Shown here piece after piece: positions 1 to 8,025 of a DNA stretch of 14,440 nt. This DNA comes from Bacteroidales bacterium. Lineage in GTDB: Bacteria; Bacteroidota; Bacteroidia; Bacteroidales; UBA12077. Location of the stretch: NCBI GenBank assembly GCA_030643125.1, contig DAOWML010000020.1:1-14440 (forward strand). The letters run 5' to 3'. A program made the position numbers and the translations under genes. A model generated the notes under the pieces. It ran no database searches. It was given only the letters and a program-made list of their open reading frames with translations, and was not told where the DNA came from. Numbering within the stretch: the first letter of the stretch is position 1; every line of letters begins with the position of its first letter.

Positions 1-420
1 GTAAATAAATCTGACAATCCGATACCGGGATATAGCACAGACCATTCAGCTGGAATGGATTTAAGAGCAAACTTATCTGAGTCAAAAACCTTAAAACCCC
101 TGGAAAGAGCTTTAATTCCAACAGGATTATATATTGAAATACCCGTAGGTTATGAAGCACAAATACGGCCACGAAGCGGGTTAGCATTAAAAAAAGGAAT
201 ATCAGTTTTAAATACACCGGGAACTATCGATGCTGATTACCGTGGAGAAATCGGGGTTATTTTAATTAATCTTTCTAACGAAGAAGTAATAATTGAAAAT
301 GGCGAAAGAATTTGCCAGATGGTTATTGCAAAGCACGAGCAGGCAGAATTAATTAGGGTTGATGTTTTGAATGAAACGAACCGTGGAACCGGCGGATTTG
401 GAAGTACGGGAGTAAAATAG
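1..420 (+). CDS. dut: dUTP diphosphatase (5'-truncated by window edge)
   Basis: Hydrolyses dUTP to dUMP and pyrophosphate, which keeps uracil out of DNA and feeds dTMP synthesis; cytosolic homotrimer. The reading frame is open from base 1, so the gene starts outside the window. The ATG at 55 lies inside motif 1 and cannot be the start. All five motifs of trimeric dUTPases are visible in the 139 residues present: AGMDLRA (17-23), PRSGLALKKG (motif 2), the catalytic-Asp segment TIDADYRGEIGVILIN (motif 3), GERICQMVI (motif 4) and the glycine-rich C-terminal arm RGTGGFGSTG (motif 5). Compared with the usual length of about 145 residues, only about five N-terminal residues are missing. The identification is secure. 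A TPR lipoprotein gene follows after 95 bp. Confidence 0.96.
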   Translation, partial: VNKSDNPIPGYSTDHSAGMDLRANLSESKTLKPLERALIPTGLYIEIPVGYEAQIRPRSGLALKKGISVLNTPGTIDADYRGEIGVILINLSNEEVIIENGERICQMVIAKHEQAELIRVDVLNETNRGTGGFGSTGVK

Positions 421-454
421 ATTTCTTAATAATTGTTAAAATTTGCAATTTGTA

Positions 455-478
455 AACACAACAGTCGTTTTTTGTGTT
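455..478. repeat. Short inverted repeat between dut and TPR gene
   Basis: The arms AACACAA (455-461) and TTGTGTT (472-478) form a perfect 7-bp stem around a 10-nt loop, 35 bp after the dut stop codon. The loop ends in a T-run, but no T-tract follows the stem on the + strand, so it is at best a weak terminator or mRNA 3'-end structure for dut. It could be chance in AT-rich DNA. Confidence 0.25.
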
Positions 479-515
479 AAGTTTATAATTTGGTAGTAAA
501 AATTGTTGTTGAGAT

Positions 516-2249
516 ATGAGGTTAAAAGAAACTATTCTGATCGTTATTGCTATTATTACTATATCAGCGTGTAGTAGTAATAAAACGATATCAGAAAGTA
601 AGCGGAATATAAAAAAGGAATTAAGTACAGATAGTGAGCAACAATATTATTATTACTTTTTAGAAGCTAACAGGAAAAAATTATTAGGAGATTTAAACGG
701 AGCTTTGGCAATGTATTATCAATGTCTTGAAATAAATCCCGAAAGTGCTGCTGCAATGTCGGAAATTTCTATAATAAACGAAGTTATCCAAAATTATAAT
801 ACCGCTATAAAATATGCTATTGGAGCTACGGAAAAAGAACCGGATAACAAATGGTATAAAATAAATCTTGCAAAGCTTTACCTTATAATCAAAGATTACA
901 ATAAGGCTATTAATATATACGAAGAGCTATACGAAAATAACAAAAGCGATCTGGAGATACCATATAATTTAGCTGCTTTATACAGTCATTTAAATAATTA
1001 TAAAAGAGCAATTGAGCTATATGATGATATAGAAAAAAGTGTTGGAGTAAATGAAAATTTATCTGTGGCAAAACAGCAATTATATTTGAATTTAGGCAAC
1101 AAAACAAAAGCGTATGAGGAAATAAATAAACTTATAAAGCATTATCCAAACGAGCCCAGATATTATGGTATAATTGCGGAAATGTATACCAACGACAATC
1201 TGTTTTTAAAAGCAGAAGAAAACTATAATAGATTATTTAATCTTGACAGTACTAATGTATTAGGTTTGCTCTCCGTAATAGATTTTTACCGGAAAAAAAT
1301 GGATTACGACAATGCTTTTATCACCATAAAAAAAGTTATTGATGATGAAAAAGTTGAATTTAATCAGAAAATCTTGGTTTTTGCCTCATTGTTAAATAAT
1401 CAAAGCGAGTTTAATATTTATAATCAACAAATAAAGGAGCACCTTTTGCTATTAAAAGCCAGATATCCCGATAAGAAGGAGGTTTATACATTATATGCTG
1501 ATTACTTAATAAAGATGAAGTTATTTGATGATGCTCAAACTGAAATTGAGTACATATTGGATAATTTTAACGGAAATATTATAATATGGGAACAATTATT
1601 GTCAATTTACAGTTATAATAATGATTTTAATAATCTATATATAAAATCAAACGTAGCAATAGACAGCTTTCCTGAACACTCATTATTTTACCTTTTTAAC
1701 GGCCTTTCTGCCAATCAAACTGACAAATCGGAAGAAGCGACCATTGTTTTAAAAGAAGGCTTAAAAACCATTAAAAATAATCCAGAACTAGAACTGGATT
1801 TTTATACAAATTTAGGTGAAGCTTATTATAATATTAAAAAGTACAAGCAATCAGATTATTACTTTGAATTGGTGTTGAATAAAGAACCGGATAATCTTTA
1901 TGTAATTAACAATTACAGTTACTATCTGTCATTACGTGAAGAAAAACTTGAATATGCTGAAAGGATAAGTAAAAAGACAGTAATTGCGGAACCTAATAAT
2001 AGTACTTACCTTGATACGTATGCCTGGATTTTATTTAAACTTAAAAGATATCAAGATGCACTTTATTACATAAAAAGAGCATTTGAAAATGGTGGAGCAG
2101 AAAGCCAGGTTATTGTAGAACATTATGGCGACATACAATTTAAAATTGGAAATGTGGAGGCAGCGCTAAAGCTTTGGACTTTATCAAACGAAATGGGAAA
2201 TAACAGCGAAAGTTTATTAAAGAAAATAAAGGAAAATACAATAGATTAA
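516..2249 (+). CDS. Tetratricopeptide-repeat lipoprotein
   Basis: A 577-residue protein with a lipoprotein signal: a short basic N-terminus, a hydrophobic core, then the lipobox ISAC with Cys19 as the predicted lipidated residue, followed by a serine/asparagine-rich linker. The rest is helical TPR sequence from about residue 45 to 560. Clear repeats carry the alternating small and aromatic pattern (for example YNTAIKYAIGATEKEPDN, YNKAINIYEELYEN, YKRAIELYDDIEK and, near the C-terminus, YQDALYYIKRAFENGG). TPRs are protein-docking scaffolds, so an envelope assembly role facing the periplasm or outer membrane is inferred; no catalytic domain is visible. The C-terminal part, with NNYSYYLSLREEKLEYAE and STYLDTYAWILFKL, is typical of Bacteroidota TPR proteins encoded beside dut and an EnvC-like gene. 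The ATG at 516 is the start that keeps the signal sequence. Only 3 bp separate it from the next gene, which suggests co-transcription. Confidence 0.85.
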   Translation: MRLKETILIVIAIITISACSSNKTISESKRNIKKELSTDSEQQYYYYFLEANRKKLLGDLNGALAMYYQCLEINPESAAAMSEISIINEVIQNYNTAIKYAIGATEKEPDNKWYKINLAKLYLIIKDYNKAINIYEELYENNKSDLEIPYNLAALYSHLNNYKRAIELYDDIEKSVGVNENLSVAKQQLYLNLGNKTKAYEEINKLIKHYPNEPRYYGIIAEMYTNDNLFLKAEENYNRLFNLDSTNVLGLLSVIDFYRKKMDYDNAFITIKKVIDDEKVEFNQKILVFASLLNNQSEFNIYNQQIKEHLLLLKARYPDKKEVYTLYADYLIKMKLFDDAQTEIEYILDNFNGNIIIWEQLLSIYSYNNDFNNLYIKSNVAIDSFPEHSLFYLFNGLSANQTDKSEEATIVLKEGLKTIKNNPELELDFYTNLGEAYYNIKKYKQSDYYFELVLNKEPDNLYVINNYSYYLSLREEKLEYAERISKKTVIAEPNNSTYLDTYAWILFKLKRYQDALYYIKRAFENGGAESQVIVEHYGDIQFKIGNVEAALKLWTLSNEMGNNSESLLKKIKENTID

Positions 2250-2252
2250 ACA

Positions 2253-3467
2253 ATGAATTCATTTATCCTGAAAAAGATGAAAAATAAATCAGGGAAAATT
2301 ATATTTCTTATACCGATAATGCTTCTTATGTCATGTCCAATCTCCTCACAAACAAAGGGTGAGCTTGAGCAAAGAAAAAAGAAAACAGAAGAGAGCATTA
2401 AACTTACAAATCAACTTTTAGAACAAACAGAAAAAACTAAATCAGCTGGTTTAAATAAATTATTAATTATTAAAAAAAGAATAAGCTTACGAGAACAATT
2501 AATAAATAGAATAAGTGATCAAGTAAAATTTATTGAAAATGAAATAGATATAAAGAACAGTACAATTACCACACTTGAAATAGAAATAAAGCAGCTAAAA
2601 GAGGAATATGCCAAAATGATTTATTTCGCGTATAAAAATCGCAATAATTATGATAGATTAATGTTTGTCTTGGCTGCAGACGATTTTAATCAGGCTTATA
2701 GACGAATGAAGTATTTTCAACAGTATAGCAAATACAGGAAAAAACAAGCTGAAAAAATTGTTATAAGTCAAAAGAATTTGGAATACGAAATTGAACAATT
2801 AAAAGAGCAAAAAAGCGAAAAAATCAAACTATTAGCAAATAAGGAAAGAGAAAAAGCACACTTGGGTTCAGAAAGAATTAAGGAAAACAGCGAAATTAAC
2901 AGGTTAAAAAGAAAAGAATCAGAACTAAAAAAGAAAATACGTGAGAATCAAAGAATCATGAAGCAGTTGAAAAATGCCATTGCTGAGTTAATAGCACGTG
3001 AAGCAAAAGCAAACAAAACGTATAAAACCTTATCAGCTAATGAGGAATTGATTTCACAAGGATTTAAAAGCGCTAAAGGCAAATTAAAATGGCCTATCGA
3101 TAATGCAATTGTCTTAGAAGAATTTGGTGAACATCCACACCCTGTGATAAAAGGAGTGAAAATTAAAAATGAAGGAATTGAGATTGGGACAACAAAAGAC
3201 GCGAAAGTTAAATCAATATATGAAGGAGAAATTAAAAGGGTGTTAGCAGTTCCGGGAGCAAATATGGCTGTTATTATAAGACACGGTCATTATTTAACGC
3301 TATATTCAAATATTGTTAATGTTAGAGTTAAAACCGGAGACAAGGTTGCCGAAGGACACTATATTGGAGATGTTTATTTTACAGATAACGACGAGGGCTC
3401 TGTATTGCATTTAGGGATTTATGAAGAAAGAAAAGCTTTAAACCCCCGAGGTTGGCTTAGAAAATAA
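2253..3467 (+). CDS. EnvC-like murein hydrolase activator (degenerate LytM/M23)
   Basis: A 404-residue protein in three parts: an N-terminal export signal (hydrophobic stretch at about residues 16-28; either cleavage after ISSQ or a lipobox LMSC at Cys28), a long charged coiled coil (about 35-260), and a C-terminal LytM/M23 domain (about 275-404). Within the LytM domain the FGEHPHPVIKGV, GTTKDAKVKSIYEGEI and IRHGHYLTLYSNI blocks are recognisable. Most zinc ligands are replaced, however: HxxxD is Asn306/Glu310, the YxH histidine is Asn353, and the first His of the HxH pair is Val384 (only His386 remains). This is the EnvC/NlpD situation, in which the domain activates N-acetylmuramoyl-L-alanine amidases at the division site and does not itself cut peptidoglycan. 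A second in-frame ATG at 2277 would give a more conventional signal peptide and may be the true start. It sits 3 bp after the TPR gene. Confidence 0.88.
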   Translation: MNSFILKKMKNKSGKIIFLIPIMLLMSCPISSQTKGELEQRKKKTEESIKLTNQLLEQTEKTKSAGLNKLLIIKKRISLREQLINRISDQVKFIENEIDIKNSTITTLEIEIKQLKEEYAKMIYFAYKNRNNYDRLMFVLAADDFNQAYRRMKYFQQYSKYRKKQAEKIVISQKNLEYEIEQLKEQKSEKIKLLANKEREKAHLGSERIKENSEINRLKRKESELKKKIRENQRIMKQLKNAIAELIAREAKANKTYKTLSANEELISQGFKSAKGKLKWPIDNAIVLEEFGEHPHPVIKGVKIKNEGIEIGTTKDAKVKSIYEGEIKRVLAVPGANMAVIIRHGHYLTLYSNIVNVRVKTGDKVAEGHYIGDVYFTDNDEGSVLHLGIYEERKALNPRGWLRK

Positions 3468-3595
3468 TAATTATCTTATAAACACCTAATAATTGAAAAA
3501 TTTGAATAAAAACGTAACAAATTGAAAATATATAAGTATACACCTTATAATTATATAAATTAAAGACATTTGATGTGCCAACAATTATCTTAAAA

Positions 3596-3994
3596 ATGGA
3601 AAAAAGCATCATAGTAGAGTCAAGAATTGAAAACATCAATAAAATCGAAAAAATAATTGATGAAGTTTCAGAAGAGGCTAAAATAAATTCTGAGGTTTAT
3701 GGCAAAGTATTAATTGCTACAGTTGAAGCAGTCAATAACGCCATTGTACATGGCAATAAAGAAGATGAAACTAAAAATGTGAAAGTAGATTTTCAGGTTG
3801 ATGAAGATTATATTAGCATTTTTATTGAAGACGAAGGCCCAGGATTTAATTTTTACAATGTTCCCGATCCAACTACTCCTGAAAACATTGAAAATATCTC
3901 CGGACGAGGAGTTTATTTAATGAAACATCTTGCTGACGATGTAATTTTCCACGGACGAGGAAATAGAGTTGAAATAAGGTTCAACTTAAGATAG
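3596..3994 (+). CDS. RsbW-like ATP-binding protein (HATPase_c_2, anti-sigma/serine kinase type)
   Basis: A 132-residue single-domain GHKL ATPase. The N box is EAVNNAIVHGN (residues 44-54), the G1 box DEGPGFN (79-85) and the G2 box GRGVYLMKHL (103-112). These are the nucleotide-binding motifs of RsbW/SpoIIAB-type serine kinases and of stand-alone anti-sigma regulatory factors. There is no sensor, HAMP or phospho-acceptor domain, and no anti-anti-sigma or sigma factor gene lies nearby, so the partner is unknown. The start is uncertain: the ATG at 3596 gives the usual family length, while an in-frame GTG at 3575 would add seven residues (MPTIILK). An ATG at 3573 is in another frame and soon terminates. 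The stop is followed one base later by the ybeY start, so the two are very probably translated from one mRNA. Confidence 0.85.
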   Translation: MEKSIIVESRIENINKIEKIIDEVSEEAKINSEVYGKVLIATVEAVNNAIVHGNKEDETKNVKVDFQVDEDYISIFIEDEGPGFNFYNVPDPTTPENIENISGRGVYLMKHLADDVIFHGRGNRVEIRFNLR

Positions 3995-3995
3995 A

Positions 3996-4421
3996 ATGCC
4001 AATAAAATTTTTCACCGAAAACACAAAATTCAATTTAAGAAACAAAAACCTGATAAAAAATTGGGTAAATAGTGTAATTACGTCTATCAATAAAAAAACA
4101 GGTAATATCAATTTTATTTTTACTTCAGATAAATACCTCTTAAAAATTAATAAAGAATACCTTTCACATAAATACTACACTGATATTATTACATTTAATT
4201 ATTGTGAAAACGAGATAGTAAGTGGAGATATTTTTATAAGTATCGAAACTGTGAAGAACAATTCTTCACGGTTTAATGTTACAATCATTGAGGAATTACA
4301 TCGCGTAATTATTCATGGAATTCTTCATTTGCTTGGTTTTGATGATCAAAGTGATGAAGAAAAAGTTATAATGAGAGAAAAAGAAAACTATTATTTAGAA
4401 AGATTAAAAAATCTTTCCTAA
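3996..4421 (+). CDS. ybeY: Endoribonuclease YbeY (rRNA maturation factor)
   Basis: Single-strand-specific metal-dependent endoribonuclease needed for 16S rRNA 3'-end processing and ribosome quality control. The 141-residue protein carries the family core TDIITFNY (62-69), GDIFIS (77-82) and the metal motif HGILHLLGFDD (107-117). His107 and His111 match the first two zinc ligands; the position of the third His of the E. coli HGxLHLxGxDH motif is Asp117 here, a substitution believed to be common in Bacteroidota. The length is typical. The gene begins one base after the RsbW-like ATPase gene, and mnmG begins 28 bp later, so a co-transcribed RNA-metabolism cluster is likely. Confidence 0.94.
   Translation: MPIKFFTENTKFNLRNKNLIKNWVNSVITSINKKTGNINFIFTSDKYLLKINKEYLSHKYYTDIITFNYCENEIVSGDIFISIETVKNNSSRFNVTIIEELHRVIIHGILHLLGFDDQSDEEKVIMREKENYYLERLKNLS
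4246..4274. repeat. Perfect 13-bp stem hairpin inside ybeY
   Basis: The arms AAACTGTGAAGAA (4246-4258) and TTCTTCACGGTTT (4262-4274) pair over 13 positions in RNA (one G-U pair) around a 3-nt CAA loop. The hairpin lies within the coding sequence (residues ETVKNNSSRF). No T-tract follows, so it is not an intrinsic terminator. It may slow translation or mark an RNA-processing site, or may be chance. Confidence 0.45.
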
Positions 4422-4449
4422 TTTTCCACAGAATTTCAAAATTAAGTTT

Positions 4450-6324
4450 ATGTTGCCAGAGTATGATGTTATTGTGGTAGGTGGTGGGCATGCTGGATGT
4501 GAGGCTGCAGCCGCTGCCGCCAATATGGGTTCAAGCACATTGTTAGTTACAATGGACATGGCCAAATATGCGCAAATGTCGTGTAATCCTGCAATGGGAG
4601 GTATCGCCAAAGGGCAAATTGTCAAAGAGATTGATGCGCTTGGTGGTTATTCTGCAATAGTTACAGATAAAAGCATGATTCAGTTTCGCATGCTAAACCG
4701 TTCAAAAGGACCTGCAATGTGGAGCCCGAGAGCGCAGTGTGACAGAATGGTATTTTCTAACGAATGGCGAAATATTTTAGAAAATATTGAGCATTTAGAT
4801 TTGTGGCAGGATTTGGTTACTGAATTAATAATTGAAGATAATAAAGTAAAAGGAGTAATTACAAAACTTGGGATTAAACTTGAATCAAAGACTGTTATTT
4901 TAACAAATGGTACATTCTTAAACGGTTTAATGCATGTTGGCAAGAAACAGGTTGAAGGAGGAAGGGCAGGCGAAGGTACATCGAAAGGAATTTCAGAGCA
5001 ATTAAAAAAACACGGATTTGAAGTGGGACGCATGAAAACCGGAACTCCAGCAAGAATTGACGGAAGAAGTATAGATTTTTCCAGGGTGCAGGAACAAAAA
5101 GGTGATGAAGGCGGCGGTCAGTTTTCTTTTCTACAACACGATTTTGTCCCAAACAACAATAAAAGTTGTTTTATAACCCACACAGATACCGAAGTTCATA
5201 ACATTTTAGAAACAGGATTTAAAGAGTCACCTCTTTTTAGTGGTAAAATCAATGGAGTGGGTCCGAGATATTGTCCCAGTATAGAAGACAAAATTGTAAC
5301 TTTTGCAGATAAGAATAAACACCAATTATTTTTAGAACCAGAAGGTTTTACTACAAACGAATATTATATTAATGGATTTTCATCATCTCTGCCATGGGAA
5401 ATACAGTTAAAAGCACTAAAAAAAATTTCCGGACTGGAAAATGTTAAAATATATCGACCGGGATATGCAATAGAATATGATTATTATCCTCCTACACAGC
5501 TTACTTATACTTTAGAGACAAAATTTATTAAGAATCTTTATTTTGCAGGACAAATTAATGGCACAACAGGATATGAAGAAGCTGCTGCACAAGGAATGAT
5601 GGCAGGAATAAATGCAAATTTAAATGTTTTGGGTAAAGGGGAGTTTATACTTAATAGAGATCAGGCTTATATTGGAGTTTTAATTGACGACTTGATCACA
5701 AAGGGAGTGGACGAACCATATCGAATGTTTACATCCAGAGCTGAATATAGGATATTGCTTAGGCAAGATAATGCCGATTTAAGATTGACGGAGCTTTCTT
5801 ATAAAATGGGTTTGGCAAAAAAAGAAAGATTTGAACTATTAAAAGAGAAGATAGAATCTCGCGATAAAATTATAGGATTTATAAAAAATCACAGCATTGC
5901 GCCCGAAGAGATAAACAACTATCTAAACGAAGTGGGAACAACCCCTCTTAAGCAAAAAAGGAAGTTGTTTGATGTGGTTTTAAGACCACAAGTCAGGCTG
6001 AATGATTTAATAAATCATATTGATAAACTTAAAGTGATAGTCGAAGAAATCAAACATAAAAAAGAGGAAGTCATTGAGTCGGCAGAGGTTTTAATCAAAT
6101 ACTCAGGATATATAGAGAGGGAAAAACAAATGGCCGACAAACTAAAAAGGCTGGAGTATATTAAAATCCCGGAAAGCTTTAGTTACGACGAAATTTCATC
6201 TCTTTCAACTGAAGGAAGACAAAAGCTGAAAAGAATATGCCCTAAGAGTATCGGGCAGGCAGCGCGAATTAGTGGAGTGTCGCCTTCTGATATAGGGGTG
6301 CTTTTAGTATATATGGGTCGATAA
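4450..6324 (+). CDS. mnmG: tRNA uridine-5-carboxymethylaminomethyl modification enzyme MnmG (GidA)
   Basis: With MnmE this FAD enzyme installs the 5-carboxymethylaminomethyl group (or its relatives) on the wobble uridine of tRNAs reading NNA/NNG codons. The 624-residue length matches the family (E. coli about 629). An N-terminal Rossmann motif VVGGGHAGCEAA (about 9-20) binds FAD. The two conserved cysteines are present in SCNPAMGG (Cys45) and GPRYCPSIE (Cys275). The GTGTPAR-like segment MKTGTPARIDGRS, the FAGQINGTTGYEEAAAQG block and the C-terminal helical MnmE/tRNA-binding region ending in RISGVSPSDIGVLL are all intact. The ATG at 4450 directly precedes the Rossmann strand. The stop abuts the first of two parS palindromes. 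No mnmE is in the window. Confidence 0.98.
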   Translation: MLPEYDVIVVGGGHAGCEAAAAAANMGSSTLLVTMDMAKYAQMSCNPAMGGIAKGQIVKEIDALGGYSAIVTDKSMIQFRMLNRSKGPAMWSPRAQCDRMVFSNEWRNILENIEHLDLWQDLVTELIIEDNKVKGVITKLGIKLESKTVILTNGTFLNGLMHVGKKQVEGGRAGEGTSKGISEQLKKHGFEVGRMKTGTPARIDGRSIDFSRVQEQKGDEGGGQFSFLQHDFVPNNNKSCFITHTDTEVHNILETGFKESPLFSGKINGVGPRYCPSIEDKIVTFADKNKHQLFLEPEGFTTNEYYINGFSSSLPWEIQLKALKKISGLENVKIYRPGYAIEYDYYPPTQLTYTLETKFIKNLYFAGQINGTTGYEEAAAQGMMAGINANLNVLGKGEFILNRDQAYIGVLIDDLITKGVDEPYRMFTSRAEYRILLRQDNADLRLTELSYKMGLAKKERFELLKEKIESRDKIIGFIKNHSIAPEEINNYLNEVGTTPLKQKRKLFDVVLRPQVRLNDLINHIDKLKVIVEEIKHKKEEVIESAEVLIKYSGYIEREKQMADKLKRLEYIKIPESFSYDEISSLSTEGRQKLKRICPKSIGQAARISGVSPSDIGVLLVYMGR

Positions 6325-6340
6325 TGTTCCACGTGGAACA
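6325..6340. promoter_or_regulatory. parS site 1 (ParB-binding palindrome)
   Basis: TGTTCCACGTGGAACA is a perfect 16-bp palindrome that matches the bacterial chromosomal parS consensus TGTTNCACGTGNAACA at every position. It starts at the base after the mnmG stop codon. It has no loop and no T-tract, so it is not a terminator. The function is inferred from the consensus: a ParB/Spo0J nucleation site for origin segregation. Confidence 0.88.
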
Positions 6341-6358
6341 CATCATAATTATTAATCT

Positions 6359-6374
6359 TGTTCCACGTGGAACA
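6359..6374. promoter_or_regulatory. parS site 2 (ParB-binding palindrome)
   Basis: This is a second, base-for-base identical copy of TGTTCCACGTGGAACA, 34 bp (about three helical turns) downstream of the first and separated from it by 18 bp of A/T-rich sequence. It ends 13 bp before the ade start codon, so any ade promoter would overlap the site or lie upstream in mnmG. Two exact copies in a 63-bp gap make chance very unlikely. Confidence 0.88.
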
Positions 6375-6387
6375 TTAATTTGACTAT

Positions 6388-8025
6388 ATGAATAAAGAAT
6401 TTGTTATTTCAGGAAAGCTAGTCGATATAATAAGTCGGCGAATTTTTAATGCGAAACTTAAAATTGTTAATTCTAAAATTACAGAGATTAATGAGTCTGG
6501 CGATGAGTTTGATGATTATATTTTGCCCGGCCTTATTGATTCGCATGTTCATATTGAAAGTTCAATGCTTGTGCCAACAAGCTTTGCGAGGGCGGCGGTT
6601 AAAAGCGGTACCGTTGCTACAGTATCAGACCCTCACGAAATAGCTAACGTAATGGGAGTTGATGGCGTGAAATATATGATTAAAAACGGAAAAAAAACAC
6701 CATTCAAATTTTATTTTGGGGCTCCTTCGTGCGTACCTGCAACACCATTCGAAACATCAGGAGCAGTGATTAATTCGGAGGGCATTAAAAAATTAATGGC
6801 GAGTAAGGACATTTATTATTTGGCCGAAATGATGAATTTTCCGGGCGTTATTTATAATGATGAAGAAGTTATTAAAAAAATTAAATATGCTCACCAGGTT
6901 AATAAACCTGTAGATGGTCATGCTCCCGGATTAACTGGCGAAGACCTGGAAAAATATGCTGCTCAAAATATTACAACAGATCATGAATGCACCACAGTTG
7001 AAGAAGCAATTAATAAAATCGAGAAAGGAATAAAAATCCAAATCAGGGAAGGAAGTGCTGCTAAAAATTTTGAAATATTATTTCCCTTATTAAATTCACA
7101 TCCCGATAAGGTGATGTTTTGCACCGACGATTGTCACCCTGATGATTTAGTAAAAGGACACATTAATAAAATAATTAGCAGGGCAGTTAAGAATGGAGCA
7201 GATATTTTTGATGTAATTGCTGCAGCAACAAAAAATCCTGTTGAGCATTATAATTTAAATGTGGGATTATTACAAATTGGCGATCCTGCCGATTTTATTA
7301 TTGTAAATAATCTGGAAGATTTTGATGTTGAAAAAACATTCATAAATGGTCAATTAGTATTTGAAAATGGAAATGTTTTATTGGAAAAAATCCCCGAAAA
7401 AGCAATAAATAATTTTAAATGTAAGCCTATTATTGTAAACGATATTGTTATTACAGAAACGGGAAGTAAAATCCAAATAATTGTAGCTAAAGATGGCGAT
7501 TTATTAACAGGGAAAGAAGTAGTTGAACCAACAATAAAAAATGGTAATGTAGTAAGTGATATTGCACGTGATATTCTTAAAATTGTTGTTGTAAATAGAT
7601 ATAAGGATAAAAAACCACAAATTGGTTTTATAAAAAACTTCAACTTGAAAAAAGGTGCAATTGCCGGAAGTATTGCTCACGATAGTCATAATATTATTGC
7701 TATTGGTACAAACGATAATGATATTGTTACGGCTATAAATAAGGTAATCGAAAATACCGGAGGAATTGTAGCTTGTAATGAAAATATTATTAAAGATCTT
7801 AAACTGGATGTTGTCGGTTTAATGTCAACCGGAGAAGCAGAAGATGTAGCCGATAAATATCACGAACTTGATATAATGGCAAAGGAAATGGGCTCTAAAC
7901 TAACTGCGCCGTTTATGACAATGGCTTTTATGGCATTGCTGGTAATTCCCGAATTAAAAATAGGCGATAAAGGTTTATTTAATGTTTCGAAATTTGATTT
8001 TACTACATTGTTTGTTGAGAATTAA
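6388..8025 (+). CDS. ade: Adenine deaminase
   Basis: Converts adenine to hypoxanthine and ammonia for purine salvage; a metal-dependent cytosolic member of the amidohydrolase superfamily. The 545 residues fall in the family range. The metal-binding signature GLIDSHVHIESSM (49-61, with His53 and His55) opens the TIM barrel. Further family blocks are VSDPHEIANVMG, YLAEMMNFPGV, DGHAPGL, the TDHE segment and FCTDDCHPDDL, followed by the C-terminal adenine-deaminase domain with GSIAHDSHNIIAIG and LMSTGEAEDVA. These separate it from adenosine deaminases and from imidazolonepropionase or dihydroorotase relatives. The start at 6388 lies just after parS site 2. Its stop codon overlaps the uvrC start (TAATG), implying translational coupling. 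Confidence 0.96.
   Translation: MNKEFVISGKLVDIISRRIFNAKLKIVNSKITEINESGDEFDDYILPGLIDSHVHIESSMLVPTSFARAAVKSGTVATVSDPHEIANVMGVDGVKYMIKNGKKTPFKFYFGAPSCVPATPFETSGAVINSEGIKKLMASKDIYYLAEMMNFPGVIYNDEEVIKKIKYAHQVNKPVDGHAPGLTGEDLEKYAAQNITTDHECTTVEEAINKIEKGIKIQIREGSAAKNFEILFPLLNSHPDKVMFCTDDCHPDDLVKGHINKIISRAVKNGADIFDVIAAATKNPVEHYNLNVGLLQIGDPADFIIVNNLEDFDVEKTFINGQLVFENGNVLLEKIPEKAINNFKCKPIIVNDIVITETGSKIQIIVAKDGDLLTGKEVVEPTIKNGNVVSDIARDILKIVVVNRYKDKKPQIGFIKNFNLKKGAIAGSIAHDSHNIIAIGTNDNDIVTAINKVIENTGGIVACNENIIKDLKLDVVGLMSTGEAEDVADKYHELDIMAKEMGSKLTAPFMTMAFMALLVIPELKIGDKGLFNVSKFDFTTLFVEN

Noticed and set aside
55..420. dUTPase starting at the ATG at 55.
   Set aside because: This Met lies within conserved motif 1 (AGMDLRA) and the frame is open upstream to base 1, so the true start is outside the window.
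2993..3000. Further CACGTG cores here and at about 7565 as extra parS sites.
   Set aside because: The flanking bases do not match TGTT and AACA; both lie in coding sequence and are chance hexamers.
4422..4430. TTTTCCACA resembles a DnaA box (TTWTNCACA), and parS and rnpA hint at oriC.
   Set aside because: It is a single box with no cluster, no AT-rich unwinding element next to it and no dnaA gene; near matches at 3947 and 10425 are isolated. An origin within the window is not supported.
4680..5152. Open frames on the minus strand opposite mnmG.
   Set aside because: They are shadows of a well-conserved + strand gene and show no recognisable family or start context; the same applies to minus-strand frames opposite the TPR gene, ade, uvrC, hipA and hemD.
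6325..6374. The two palindromes could form hairpins acting as an mnmG terminator.
   Set aside because: Each is a loopless 16-bp palindrome without a following T-tract, and the exact match to the parS consensus explains both copies better.
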